A stretch of DNA of 64,000 nucleotides from Ligula intestinalis. Its lineage: Eukaryota > Platyhelminthes > Cestoda > Diphyllobothriidea > Diphyllobothriidae. The stretch lies in assembly GCA_036362985.1 (NCBI GenBank), contig JAYGXS010000004.1, positions 44,353,182-44,417,181 on the forward strand. The letters are read 5' to 3'. The position numbers were made by a program, and so were the translations under genes. Shown here in pieces: positions 1-11,209 of the stretch (positions within the stretch are counted from its first letter, which is position 1; each line of letters opens with the position of its first letter). The notes below the pieces were generated by a model that worked only from the letters and a program-made list of their open reading frames with translations, made no database searches and was not told where the DNA came from.

Positions 1-3000
1 CGATCTGTTTAGGATCTCAACAAAACATAACGAAACATATTTGATGGGATCAAATCGATATTTTTTTATATTTCGAGCGATGTTTTAAATCTAAATTCAT
101 CACAAAATAACAAATGTACACTCCACGCCCAATGTGAGAATCATTACCGACCTCAGGTGATATTAATTAAAGTCAACTTTGATCCCTAAATTCTGGGGGC
201 CTTAATATTCGTGTGACGTTGGTGAAATGTTTCCGTGTGATACAGAACGGCAAGGAATACTTAATTGTGATTACATTTTGTATTATTAGTTATGATGAAA
301 CGCGATTAAGTAAGCATGCTGACTTGATTGTTGAACACAAATAATTCTATTCCACTGTGTGAAATCCGCTCGATAAACACACTTGCTGATGCCCTGTTAT
401 TTATAATGTAAAGTGTATGCTTGAGTGCCAAAGTTACTTTCCGAAGTTTCACTCCCTAAAAAGGAGGCCTCTAGTTTAGTTTAGATAACCTGAATAACTA
501 AAAGAATATGATTTAGAAAAAGGTTGGATTATATAAATATGCAATTGCTAACTATTATTTATCAGCTAGTGAAGTACGGGACAGGGTGCTAAAGTTGCTT
601 GCAAAAAAAAGTACGGTCAAGCCTTATTAACAAAAATATGGCCTTAGGTCCGCAAGAAATCTTGCCTTTTCCCGATTCAACAACACAAGATAATTTACTT
701 GAGGTACGCGTTGATTCTACTAGCCTCGCACATGCCATTTAAACCATAGAGGAGAGTCAAAAATGTTCCAGTATTTGCGGCGTCCTCTACAATATGTTTA
801 AAAAGCATTTCTGAGTCATTTAGCAATGTACTTTTTATTTGAAATCCAGCTCAATATTTTCATGAAATCCGTCACTTAATTTGTCCATCTACTTTGAGGA
901 AAAAATATTATAAAGTAGATTTTTTCCGAAAAACCAATCTTTTGAGGTGGGTTACTTTTTTACACGCCTGAACACTAACTGAATGGATCCCTTTAACCAT
1001 TGGTCTTGTTCAAGTTATAGACAGTTTCTAGTTCGTCATCTTGCCTGACTTAGCGTCAATTTATTTGTAAGTGGCAATGGCTTTTATGTCTTATTGATGG
1101 TTATCCTAAACCATGCAAAAAATCTATTTTAAAAATCTATTTTTAAACGTGGCGTCAGATTAAGCCCTACGGATTATTTTTATCCGTTCTGCAGTGTATC
1201 TGTTAGCTTACTTTCTGATGAACCAATCTGGTTCACTTTCATACAATGAAAATTGCTTATTAAAGCGAAAGATATTTTCCAATCGTTTGCGATAGCCGTT
1301 CGATGGCTCTGGTCAGAAATAATAACGTTTTATCATTTCTTCTGCTGACTGATGATTTAATTGAATCCTGTGGAAATATTATCAGGAATTCCTTTGTCTG
1401 TTGTTTTGTCTTCTCCTGAGAAAATATGATGCGTGGCTCGTACGTGTTTTTTTAATTCGTCTCAACAAGCACATTTTAACAAAGTATGCCCACTCATTTT
1501 GTTACTTTGAATATGTTACTTCTTAGTACCTACCTTTCCGCGCTAGCCAACGATTTATGCACCAGCGAAACGTATCTAGTTCAGTTGCGGATCTGCGTAG
1601 TTTGTGTCTGATTAAGTTGGTTTGTGTCCGGGTAACGAGACGCAATCGCAGTCTCCCTCGAATTCTGTACTAGCAGTTCCGCTATATAAACAAAAAGGAT
1701 ACTTGGCTTACACTTTTGTGTGCCATTCACCACTTTTAATGTTAAGTCCTTTTTGAGAGCAAATGAAACCGACCCAAAACCCAGTACACATTTATTACGC
1801 TCCATTCGTGCGCACAAACCTTAAAATAGTGCCAAGGTGATCAACGGCCATCATGTTTAATACCGTATACATTATGTTTTCCGTTGCCTACTGACGAAAA
1901 ACGAAGGTACAATGAAGGATTCTGCCTGTTGCGTTGATAATCCAGGACCAGATTTGTACAGAATTTTCTTCACTTTGATAAGCGATTCAGTTTGATTTTT
2001 TCATGAAAAATTTGACTTTTATATTCTCAGGCCTTTTAGGAACTAAGAAAAAAATGCTTGCAAGTAGTTAAACTGTCTTTAGTATTTTTTGCTGTTTAAT
2101 GTGCAATGGATGTTTTATTTGTGAATGTCCTTCACAATCAGTATTCACAATGAAATGCGATGGTTGTGGACTCTCAATACCCTAAAATTATGTTTTGTTT
2201 TAGTCCACGAAGTGCTTGCCCAGAGAGCCCTAGTTTATTGAGGGATTAATTCTGTTTTTACTTGCAAATAATCATTTCTGAATATTAAAATGTAACAGTA
2301 TTTTTTGCGAATGGTTGCTGACAGGGAAACTGACAGTTATTCAGTCTCCAGGACAGGCAGCCACTCATTTCTCTCCCATTCAAATAGACCAGCAAATACA
2401 CGCTGCGGTAACAGTCAAAATCCGCTTCACTGTGCATGTGTGAATAGGGCTGGTAGACACTGCGAGATTTAAAGGGCAACTATCAAGTACTGCCGTCGGT
2501 ATTCCGGTATGAAATGAAGGGATTATTATGCAGCTCTTTCTCTCCGTTGGCTATGAAAACATGAATGGATTAAGTTTCGGTTTCGGGTCGTTATCATGCC
2601 TAGGACGCGGAAGTACTACATTTACCTCAAAGTTAGCCCAACACCACCTGAAGTCAATGTGGGAGCCAGGGCGTTCTTTCTTCAGTGACCTTCGCTGGAG
2701 GAGACATATAAGGAATAACACTGTAAAATATAGGAAGTCAAATCAATCGTCGTTGCTGGCACAATTCAATTCACGTGCTGGAGTGGAACCATATAGCATA
2801 AGTAGGAGCCTGGGTGGTGGCGTGATGGGCCGTATATGTCGCGTTGTGTTTTGGAATTCAATCGCAAGCTTGCCATCGTATCGTTGTACTTCTTAACAAG
2901 ATTTCATGGTTTAGAGACTCAGTTAATACAAGAATTGAGGTTAAGTATGCCTGGCTGAGCAGGGCTACTGATCTATTAAATGGGAATTCAAGGCTGTCTT

Positions 3001-3762
3001 ATCTTTTTAAGAAATTTCCTTCTGTCTACACATATATCCTTCGTTGTTGGCGGAGATGAGTTAAAAAGTATGCAAGACAAAATTATAATTTGAGTTTGCT
3101 TATTCCTTTCCCGGCGGATGACTTGAGAAGGTTTGCAACCGCAATAAAAACCAATGAGCTTTCAAGTATCCTTTTTCAGTTGTACAGACTCTGTGCATAT
3201 GAATGCTCACTGAGTGGATGGAATAATGATAAAATTACTCAATGATGCTGTTGTCCTTCACAAAATATAGCTATTTAGCGAAATTCTGCAAAACCACATA
3301 GTTAGCAGTTATTTTTACCATGATATAAACTAACCATACGAATTTTGTTTTTTTAACGTATTTGAAATTTCAAAAATCCCTAATATTCTATGCTTACAAA
3401 GAATTCCGCATTTAAACAAAAATATAGGTATATTCCTGCATTCCGGGGTATTAATTCCAGATGTGTTGCACCAATATCAAGTCAGGCATATTGCTGTACA
3501 AACATTCCAATGCTTTACGCGGTTTGAGATTTCTGTCCTTCACGGCTTCGTTAAACGAAGAATGCATAAAATATCAAATGACACAGGGTGCACAAGCCAG
3601 ACAAGGTAGTGTATTATTCGGTTCCAAGAATAAAGGAGCTTTCTGTGATGGTTTGTCCGAAGTGGTTCCAAAGCGAGTATAAAATGACGCTCAGTGGCTC
3701 AGTAGTAGAGTAACATACAGACGAGAAAAGGAGTAGAAGGAACAGACATAAAATTTCGACTA
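1..3762. other. AT-rich non-coding stretch, no gene recognised
   Basis: All open frames here are short and show no conserved domain, no codon bias and no credible splice-bounded exon. I looked for ankyrin-like codons on the + strand, because the gene at 16.9 kb needs upstream exons, and found none. The stretch may be intron or intergenic DNA. Confidence 0.6.
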
Positions 3763-4542
3763 CAGTGGCGTCCGGTTAATGTGGACATGGTTAATGTGGA
3801 CAACCGCTTAATGTGGACAGTTGGCCAGGAACGGAATTTCTCCATAGTAAAATCCTCCGGCTAATCTGGACAGTCACCACTTAATGTGGACAGCACCAAG
3901 CTGTCAACCGGTCGGTCGACCCACAGATTTTGTCAAAAATCCAGTCCAAATCGCCCGCGGCGGGGAATTCCCGCGTCCTGCTCGCCACAGTTGGGAGGTG
4001 CAGTTGTCGAAGGAGGCCGCAGAGACTGAAGTCGCGATTCCGATCAAAGAAGACGTGACAGAGGACAGGATCGAGAGTTTTCTAGAGTGGGTTTCAATCG
4101 ACGACGATGCCGAAGTCGCCGAGGAGGCAACACTGGAGGAGGTGACAAGCGAACTCGCCGAAGCAGTTGCAGATGCCAAGAAGGTACCAGACGAGCAGGA
4201 AGAAGAGTCTGAAGAGGAAGACGAAGAAGTCGAGCCCCCAGTCTCATCAAAGGAAATGAGGGTGGCATTGGTCGTACTCGAAATGGGGCATCGACAACAA
4301 GGTTTTAATGTGGAGAATGTTGACACTGTGATAAAGAACTTTAGGGGAGCTTTAAGAGAAAAGTTTCCACCAAAGCAATCAAAACTGAGCATGATCTTTC
4401 AATAAAACTTCATTCAGATGCAAAATTCTGTTTTTTATACGTAGAAACGACTGGTTTGGAGTCAGTTCGCTTAATGTGGACAACCGGTTAATATGGACAG
4501 TTGGCCCGGAACGGAGGTGTCCACATTAACCGGACTCCACTG
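3763..4542 (+). mobile_element. pogo/Tigger-like DNA transposon, internally deleted (780 bp)
   Basis: The element is bounded by TA on both sides (3761-3762 and 4543-4544), the expected pogo/Tc1 target duplication. Terminal inverted repeats of about 25 bp start CAGTGGCGTCCGG on the left and, read inverted, CAGTGGAGTCCGG on the right. The 12-mer TTAATGTGGACA recurs at 3776, 3791, 3808 and 3881, with a variant at 3861, then at 4471 and (variant) 4488, and inverted at 4518-4529. Such iterated motifs are plausible transposase-binding sites. At 780 bp it is far shorter than an autonomous Tigger element; only the 3' end of the transposase gene remains inside. Confidence 0.88.
3884..4405 (+). pseudogene. 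C-terminal remnant of a Tigger/pogo transposase
   Basis: This open frame lies wholly inside the pogo-like element. Its first 30 or so residues read through terminal-repeat DNA and are not real transposase. The rest, from about base 3990, looks like the tail of a Tigger-family transposase: a stretch including EDRIESFLEWVSIDDD, an acidic run of Glu and Asp, then a short helical segment with KEMRVALVVLEMGHRQQG and a basic end. The DNA-binding domains and the DDE catalytic core are missing, so it cannot transpose. The last residues QSKLSMIFQ resemble a PCNA-interacting (PIP) box, Qxx-aliphatic-xx-aromatic-aromatic, although the first aromatic position is Ile. PIP-like ends are known in pogo-type transposases. 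The long antisense frame over the same bases is a shadow. Confidence 0.75.
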
Positions 4543-4544
4543 TA

Positions 4545-6480
4545 TTTCCGAAGAATGCATAAATTAACTAACGTTTTTATTGGGTTTAATTGCAATTAGA
4601 GTTAGCTACCTTATTTCTAGCTCACAGAATTTCCTCTACGTCGTCGGTTAGTGTGTTCGGCCGATATTGCTGTATCCTTTTTAAGTAATCAATCGTCCTG
4701 AGGTGGATGAAAGACACTGAAAGTGTACAGCCTTTTTTCTACGCTTCAGACGCATTGCGCATCAAAGCTGGTGAGGCCCAGCTGCTTGGCATTTTTTCTG
4801 TTGAAGCACATTGCTTATATGTGATCTTTTGATTGTTGCACTGAAAAATCAGTCCGTTGCCCTTTGTGCTTCCCTGGAGTGGATATTTTGCTCAGCATTC
4901 GTTCTGAACTCTAGGCGGCTTCTTTTTCGAAATTCTAAAATCATCTTTCACATTCCGTAGTAACACAGGAAACTAGGAACCGCCCTGTAAAATGGGTGAT
5001 CTTGCGTTATACTTTGAGAAAGATAACTAATTCCAATCCTAACATTAGCTCTCGCTTTATTCTTATCCTCATGTTAAGGTCGTGGATACTGGGGATTATT
5101 ATAACTTTGTTCAAAGAAAACTGCTTTCTGTGCCACAACTGAAAAAATACTTCTATCAACAACTCGTTGCGCCCTTTATGATAATACACAAAAGATAATT
5201 TAGTGCAGTCTTATTCGAGTCCCTAAACTCTGCTTTCTCCACGCAAATCACTTTCATATGAAATTGCAATGTCCATCAGTTAGCGAGGCAAAGAAAAAAT
5301 GTGTTCGTGAGATTTGTCAGCCGTAATACTGATAGGCAGCTGATTTGCTACTGATGTTAGTAAATAGCAGGACATTATATGAAATAAAAAATTTCGTACC
5401 CTACGGTTACTGATGTATATTGCTTCCTTCCGAATTTCGTAATGCGAACTGAATTTTGCAGGAATTATTGTGGTAGTGTTTGCCCATCTAGCAGTTCAAA
5501 TCGCTTGGTTTTATTCCCAACCGGCACAGAGATCAGTTTATTTCGTAGCCTCGTTGCGCGTCACCGTTCCCACACTGCGGGGTACGTGACCGACCCGAAA
5601 TGCTGTGTAGAAACGAACTAAAGTGGCCTCATCTGCTTAGTACTGGCTTCAAGAGTGCGAGATAACCTATGCCAAGGCAACCTCTCTGAACCTCGAAGTC
5701 CCTCTTTGGGCGCCTTTTGCAGTTCCGAAATATTAACTTCTGCCCTTTAAAAATACAATTTTATCGATAGTCTTCACGTTAATGTTCCTATTCTTTTAAC
5801 AATTAATGTAATCGGACTGACAGGGTAATTTGAGAACATATGGGCTTTTTGGTAAAACTCAGTCTTATATGTCTTTTTTCAGGAGAAAGCGCACCCCGAT
5901 TCTTATTAACATATGCTTTCGAATATTTTACCACAACAATAAATGGACCTTTAATTTAAGCCCGTTGGTGCATATAACATGCAGTATAGGGCCTTATGAC
6001 TGATTACTAGATCTAACGTATTTTTACAGAACGCACACCGTCGGAGTTGGCCCCGCCAAGAAAAGCCGACAATTTCCTCAGGCCGTGCCTGCCGATTATT
6101 CATGCAAAAACTGAAATATCGAGTTGGGTACAATTTACAAACATCTTAAAGAAATATGGAGGAGATGACAGTCGATCAATAAGCACAAACTTAAACTGGT
6201 AATGAATTGCTCTTACCGGATGACTATTAATTTTTCCTACCCGGACTGACGCAAACTCCAGCTGTCAATAAGCAATTACGCAATTAGACGACTTGTTTGT
6301 CCACTCTGAACTGAGGAAAATTGCAGGTGCCAAATAGCGCTCACACAAAATGGCTATATAATTGTATCAGCACTTTTGAAATGCACAGTGTTCGTTGCGC
6401 ATCTTCTCAGCTTGACGACGACTTAATAAACTTACCTTGTTTTTCCACAAAAAAGCCTTCCCTTCAAACAAAACTAAATC
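4545..6480. other. non-coding stretch, nothing recognised
   Basis: Only short, unconvincing open frames occur here. No splice-bounded exon, tRNA or transposon end was recognised. Confidence 0.5.
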
Positions 6481-6487
6481 TTTGTTA

Positions 6488-6575
6488 AAGCTAACGCCTT
6501 AGCAAACTGAGCTATCAAGGCCTGATCGAGGCCGCCAAGGTTCGCAAAATTGGGTCAAATGATTTATCCAAAACT
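6488..6575. repeat. possible fragment of the tRNA-like repeat seen at 15-16 kb
   Basis: The segment includes GAGGCCGCCAAGGTT followed by GCAAAATTGGGTC, similar to the sequence just after the B-box-like block of the copy at 16190-16240. An A-box-like string (AGCTCAGTTTGCTAAGG) is present on the opposite strand. The match is short and weak. Confidence 0.35.
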
Positions 6576-7836
6576 GCCAAAGCCCTTTTAATAAAGCGAT
6601 GTCTGCAACAGTAGTCGTATTAAGAATCTATCACCAAATGTCGCGAAATCCTACCTTACTTTAAAAAGACTATTTATCTGATATGCAATGGATGTTGTTC
6701 TATGAAAGATTGCACATAAATCGTGCGTGTTTGACGGTGGACTGCATGGCTAGCGATCAAAAGTTAGTAGCTGGCAGTAGACTGCCTTGTAGCTTCGGTT
6801 TTCTTAAGGAACGGTATAATTTGAGGCAGGTAAATAGTGTACACGTGTTTTATGGGACCTCTTGAAATTTGATAAGTCTCTTTCATTCACTAGGTTCCTT
6901 AGAAATTTTCATGACAATAAAAAAGTGTTTCATATGAAGCACTGTTTATGTCAGTCAAGCCTCTGCGGTCTGGACATCAATACTGTATTCTTGCCCGTTG
7001 TCTGTCTGATGTGTATGCTTCTTCACCCTGCATCCCGCCTTCACCGCCTTTTGCGGCTTTATATGCCAATAAAAAAACCAGATGGCTCCATCTAAATTAA
7101 GTTATCCTATCTATTATTTATTGAGCTGTTTCCCACAGCCGTCATATATTGTGACACAATTGGCTCACTTCCATTATCACATAACGTAAAGTGAATGCAT
7201 TGTGTGACATACAGCTAATTAATCTAAATAGGGGCATTTTTTCAAACAGCTTTACTAATCCTATTGTTGGCGCTGATATTTTCTACGTCGCATTGTTAAC
7301 CATTTGTACAGGTCTTTTTATTAGCTATCACAATGCAGTTTTTTCGATTATACAGGGATGAGATTTTACAGAGAAGAATTCTTCCTAGTTGTACAAGGTT
7401 CCTTGCAAATATCAGGGGTAAAAGCATTTAGACTGTAACATATAAGGGGGCGATACTTTGCATATATTACGCAAGAGCCCTAATTCAGCGCTTGTAGCAT
7501 CTCCATACATTTTCACATTTATGTTATTGCATTTGCTTATTTGATGTCGTGTGTGCCAGACAAAACCTTTGAAAAACCATTACCTTTCAACAAAAAAGAA
7601 AACTTTTTCCTGTTAGGGAAGCGCATTGGTGCATTAACATCATAGTTGTGGTATAAAGCGGCTTTTTTAAAACTATATGCAAATATATATTTTTGGATTT
7701 GGGCTACCTTTTTTTATTTTACGGTGTGCGTCTTGGGATACCTTATTCCGTTGGTGCAGTGTGTTTCCTTATTAGCTCCTGAAGTAGGCTTCAGTACCTA
7801 CATTTAACAGCAGCATACTTAGAAAAAGAAAATGGC
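6576..7836. other. non-coding stretch, nothing recognised
   Basis: AT-rich DNA with small random-looking open frames only. Confidence 0.5.
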
Positions 7837-8297
7837 AAATTTGAAGACTTTATATGCAGCAAAATTTAATGGATTCATAAATTTCGAGAGGGCTTTTCAG
7901 TTGCCACCACTCATTGCATAACGGGAGTAAACGTCAGAGAAAATACACACTGAATTCATACAGAAAAAAATTGATAAAAAACGGCAAGGTCACTGTACAT
8001 GGCCAAGAGGCATTCGATAAAGATGAAATTTAAACGCTGTTTACACATTCCCCTCCTCAAATTTTCTTTCATTTTTGCCTAGACGTTTTTTTCACCAGTT
8101 TTTGCTGTCTACAGCGTTTAAATGTCAGCTTTATCGAATGTCTCTTGCCGTTCTTATCGATTTTTTCTGTATGAATTCAGTTGTGAATTTTTTCTGACAT
8201 TCATTTCCGTTATGCAATGAGGGGTAGCAACTGAAAAGCCCTCTCGAAATTTATGAATCCATTAAATTTTGCTGTTTATACAGTCTTCAAATTTTCA
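7837..8297. mobile_element. foldback element / MITE with long inverted arms (about 460 bp)
   Basis: The arms at about 7837-8040 and 8110-8297 are imperfect reverse complements. The block starting AAATTTGAAGACT and running through AATGGATTCATAAATTTCGA to GAGGGCTTTTCAGTTGC is repeated inverted at 8225-8297. Inner blocks (ACTGAATTCATACAGAAAAAA; GCATTCGATAAAG; TTTAAACGCTGT) pair in the same way around a short unpaired centre near 8050-8110. There is no open frame. Copies of GAAAATGGCAAAT flank it at about 7829 and 8316 and may mark the insertion, but they are not flush with the arms. The superfamily is unassigned. Confidence 0.8.
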
Positions 8298-8329
8298 CCA
8301 GGGAAAAGAAGCTTTGAAAATGGCAAATC

Positions 8330-10812
8330 TGATAACAATTGCAGGTAGTTCTTCCGCGGCATCCTGTTAAACTGCCAAAAATATCCACCTTGCTATATGG
8401 TAACCTGCACGATCGGTGAAAGTCTGCATAATAAGTGACCGGCAAAATGGTTCAGCAAGACAATAAACAATACCCAGCCTGGTTGGGTTTGTTAGACCGG
8501 CGAACGGTGTTTAGCGGCCGGAATGGTAGAAACAGTACATTCTTATCCAATCAAAGACTGCTGGCGGTTGGATACCAGCTCCGATATAAAGTTCCTTCAC
8601 AGGTTTCACATTTAAATCGTCTATCCTAGTTTATGGAATTATTTATTTTATTGGTACCACGCGTACTCGCTTGGACCTCAGACACATTTTTCGCCGTAAT
8701 ACTGTCGCTGCGCGACAAAGCTGTGAGGGGGCCCATTGATGACCCGCATCCCTCCGTTAGTTATACTGCTGTCCGTTTGTTGGCAGCTTAAAAAAATATC
8801 ACCCGTTTAGCCCACAGTATCTGACCCAGTTCTGTGAAATCATTCATATTAAATTTTAGTCTGTGTCTACAGACCTCGTATATGCTGGTCTGCACAAAGT
8901 TCAGCAATTAATTTCTAGGGCACTTAAACAGCTAGAATATATTATTATGCCAATCCAACTCCTGTGATCGTACATGGATTCTACACCCAAAACTATGATC
9001 TGTGTTAGGTGTATCCTTACTTTCCCTCGGGCCTCCGGCTCTTCATCATCTTTTGCCAGTTCACACGTCAATGAGAAAGCAGTTTGCTACTACGCTTGTG
9101 GACAATTTCATATGGAATTTCTTCAACCGCATTCCACGACAGTTAAGTAGTCGGATAATTTTAATTGCATTTGACGTTCAGAACAGGAAGTCTAGGCTAT
9201 GCGAATTTCGGCGGCCCCCTGATCTCCGTATTTTCAATTTGTTTTGCTTAACCAATGACTTAGCGAGTATAATACCGCTGCGTCGCCTTCTTCCTGTACC
9301 AAGTCAAATATAAGCAACTTTTCTAACCAAATATTTCCTTGGCTGGATTTATCTATTACGAATTGCATAATAAAACCAGACAGGTATGTTATTTTGATAA
9401 ATTTGGGAAACGTTGAAGATAAACTAGTGGCAATATCTCCACGACGTTTCTGGGGACATTTAAGAGCACCCGCTTTAGAAATTCATACAGCTACAAACGT
9501 CAGATGACTGGCATTATCCAGGCAGGATTTCATAAGTCTCTTACTGCGAAACCCAGCGACTGGCCGTTTTTTTGCAATTGAGGTCATTGGAGTTTCTTGT
9601 GCCCAAGTCGGTAAAGGTGCATTCCCGATTGGCAGCGATTTCCGTGTCCATAATAAGATTTCCACCGTGGTAACAGTACTCTTTTTTCCATATAATATGG
9701 TTAATACAAAATCTGCCGACTTTGCCTTGTTCGCAAATGCAAACGTTATTTCCGAAGTTTACCATTGCTTTTCTACATTCGTCTTCGGTGACTTCTTAAA
9801 TAAACGTTTTTGTGTAGGAGATCAGACATTTGATGAAACACAAATAGTTAGCAGATTTACACGTTGATAGTAAACTGTTCAGAGAATTTCATCTTTTGAA
9901 TGACAGAAAATATAAAATAAGTGTTAATCCATTTTCACCCCAAGTTATCGCAATTTCAATTGAAGTTTAATTTTTTCCAAAATAACATTCAACAGAAATA
10001 TAAATAACTTCCAAAAATGACGGATTCAATTAGTTCTATTAGTTCTGACCGGTTGCAAACTAGAGTGACGATCCAAACGCTAGTTTACAACGGATAAAAT
10101 CTATTTCCGATTGGAAAGATCAATAAGCAATTCAGTTTCGTTTATCTTAAAAACGTGCTCTGCTTCATTTCATTAGCTTTATTTTAACACCAATTTGTTT
10201 TGAGCTGCTGCAAATCAGGTTTTTGGGCTTTCTTGTCTAGAGGAAAAAGCTTTGTGATTCATCGTTTTCTCGGAATTCTTTGCTGTGTCAGGAAGGGATT
10301 TTTTAAATTTTTTTCTACTAATTCATCAAAACAGGCTATGCTTTGTAGTTCGGTCCATCGTCGAAAATCATTTAGTGGTTCACTTAAGGCACAAGTTTAA
10401 ATTGCCGAGTTTTACATACTTGCAAATGAGGACTCGAACCAAGTTAATATAGAAGAAATTCACTTGATCGGTTACCGCAGAAAAGCTGCCTTCTGAGTGG
10501 GATCGTAGGTCCTACGATCGCAATTGAAAGACGGAAGACAAGGATTACTATAATTTCCCAGTTGTTTGGAGATTTCAAGTCGTTCACCCTTGACATTTGC
10601 GACGATTTTAAATGGTTCTCGCTTTTACTTGCGTTTATAACTGTTTTATTTTATAGTTTTTTTATTACAATACTAGAGACTTTTTCAAGATTATGGATGA
10701 TCTCCTTTCATCGCTGAATAAATCAAAATGTCACCAGGAAGTAAAAGGATTTAAATTCAGATTAAGCCAGATGCGGATGACCATAATTCACCTATTGCAC
10801 TGTGTATTTATA
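8330..10812. other. non-coding stretch, nothing recognised
   Basis: Short open frames near 9.0-9.3 kb and 9.5-9.9 kb show no recognisable domain and overlap each other on both strands. No transposon ends were recognised. Confidence 0.45.
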
Positions 10813-10814
10813 TA

Positions 10815-11207
10815 CAGGGTGTCCCAAAAAAATGTATGCACATTTTGAGTAATTGCAATCTGGATGTTAATCATAATTTAATCATTTCAAAACCGGAAAG
10901 TATTTGTTAGTATCACTTCATAATTTTTTAACTGAATTTTGACTTTATTTTAAATGATTGAGAAAGAAAGAAGCTATTGAACACGAATGCTCCCAAATAC
11001 GATTAGAATTGTTTCATGTTGTGTACAATTTCATTGCGTCGCGTTGTCAGCACTGTCCGGGTTAAGTGGGCGTCAGTTTGAGAGCATGCAGCGTAAAAAC
11101 AACAAAATGATACTTGTAAATAGTTTTACCTTTTTGAAATAATAAAATTGCAACAAACACCAAGTTTACAATTATTTAAGATGTGTATGCATTTTTGGGA
11201 CACCCTG
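10815..11207. mobile_element. mariner/Tc1-like MITE (393 bp)
   Basis: Inverted ends read CAGGGTGTCCCAAAAA on the left and the same sequence inverted on the right, continuing imperfectly into ATGTATGCACA versus ATGCATACACA. TA dinucleotides flank both ends (10813-10814 and 11208-11209), as expected for Tc1/mariner target duplications. The interior is AT-rich and holds no transposase frame, so this is a non-autonomous copy. Confidence 0.85.
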
Positions 11208-11209
11208 TA

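Noticed and set aside
3904..4392. 162-codon minus-strand Ser-rich frame
   Set aside because: It is antisense to the acidic transposase tail; Glu/Asp-rich codons give Ser/Phe-rich antisense frames.
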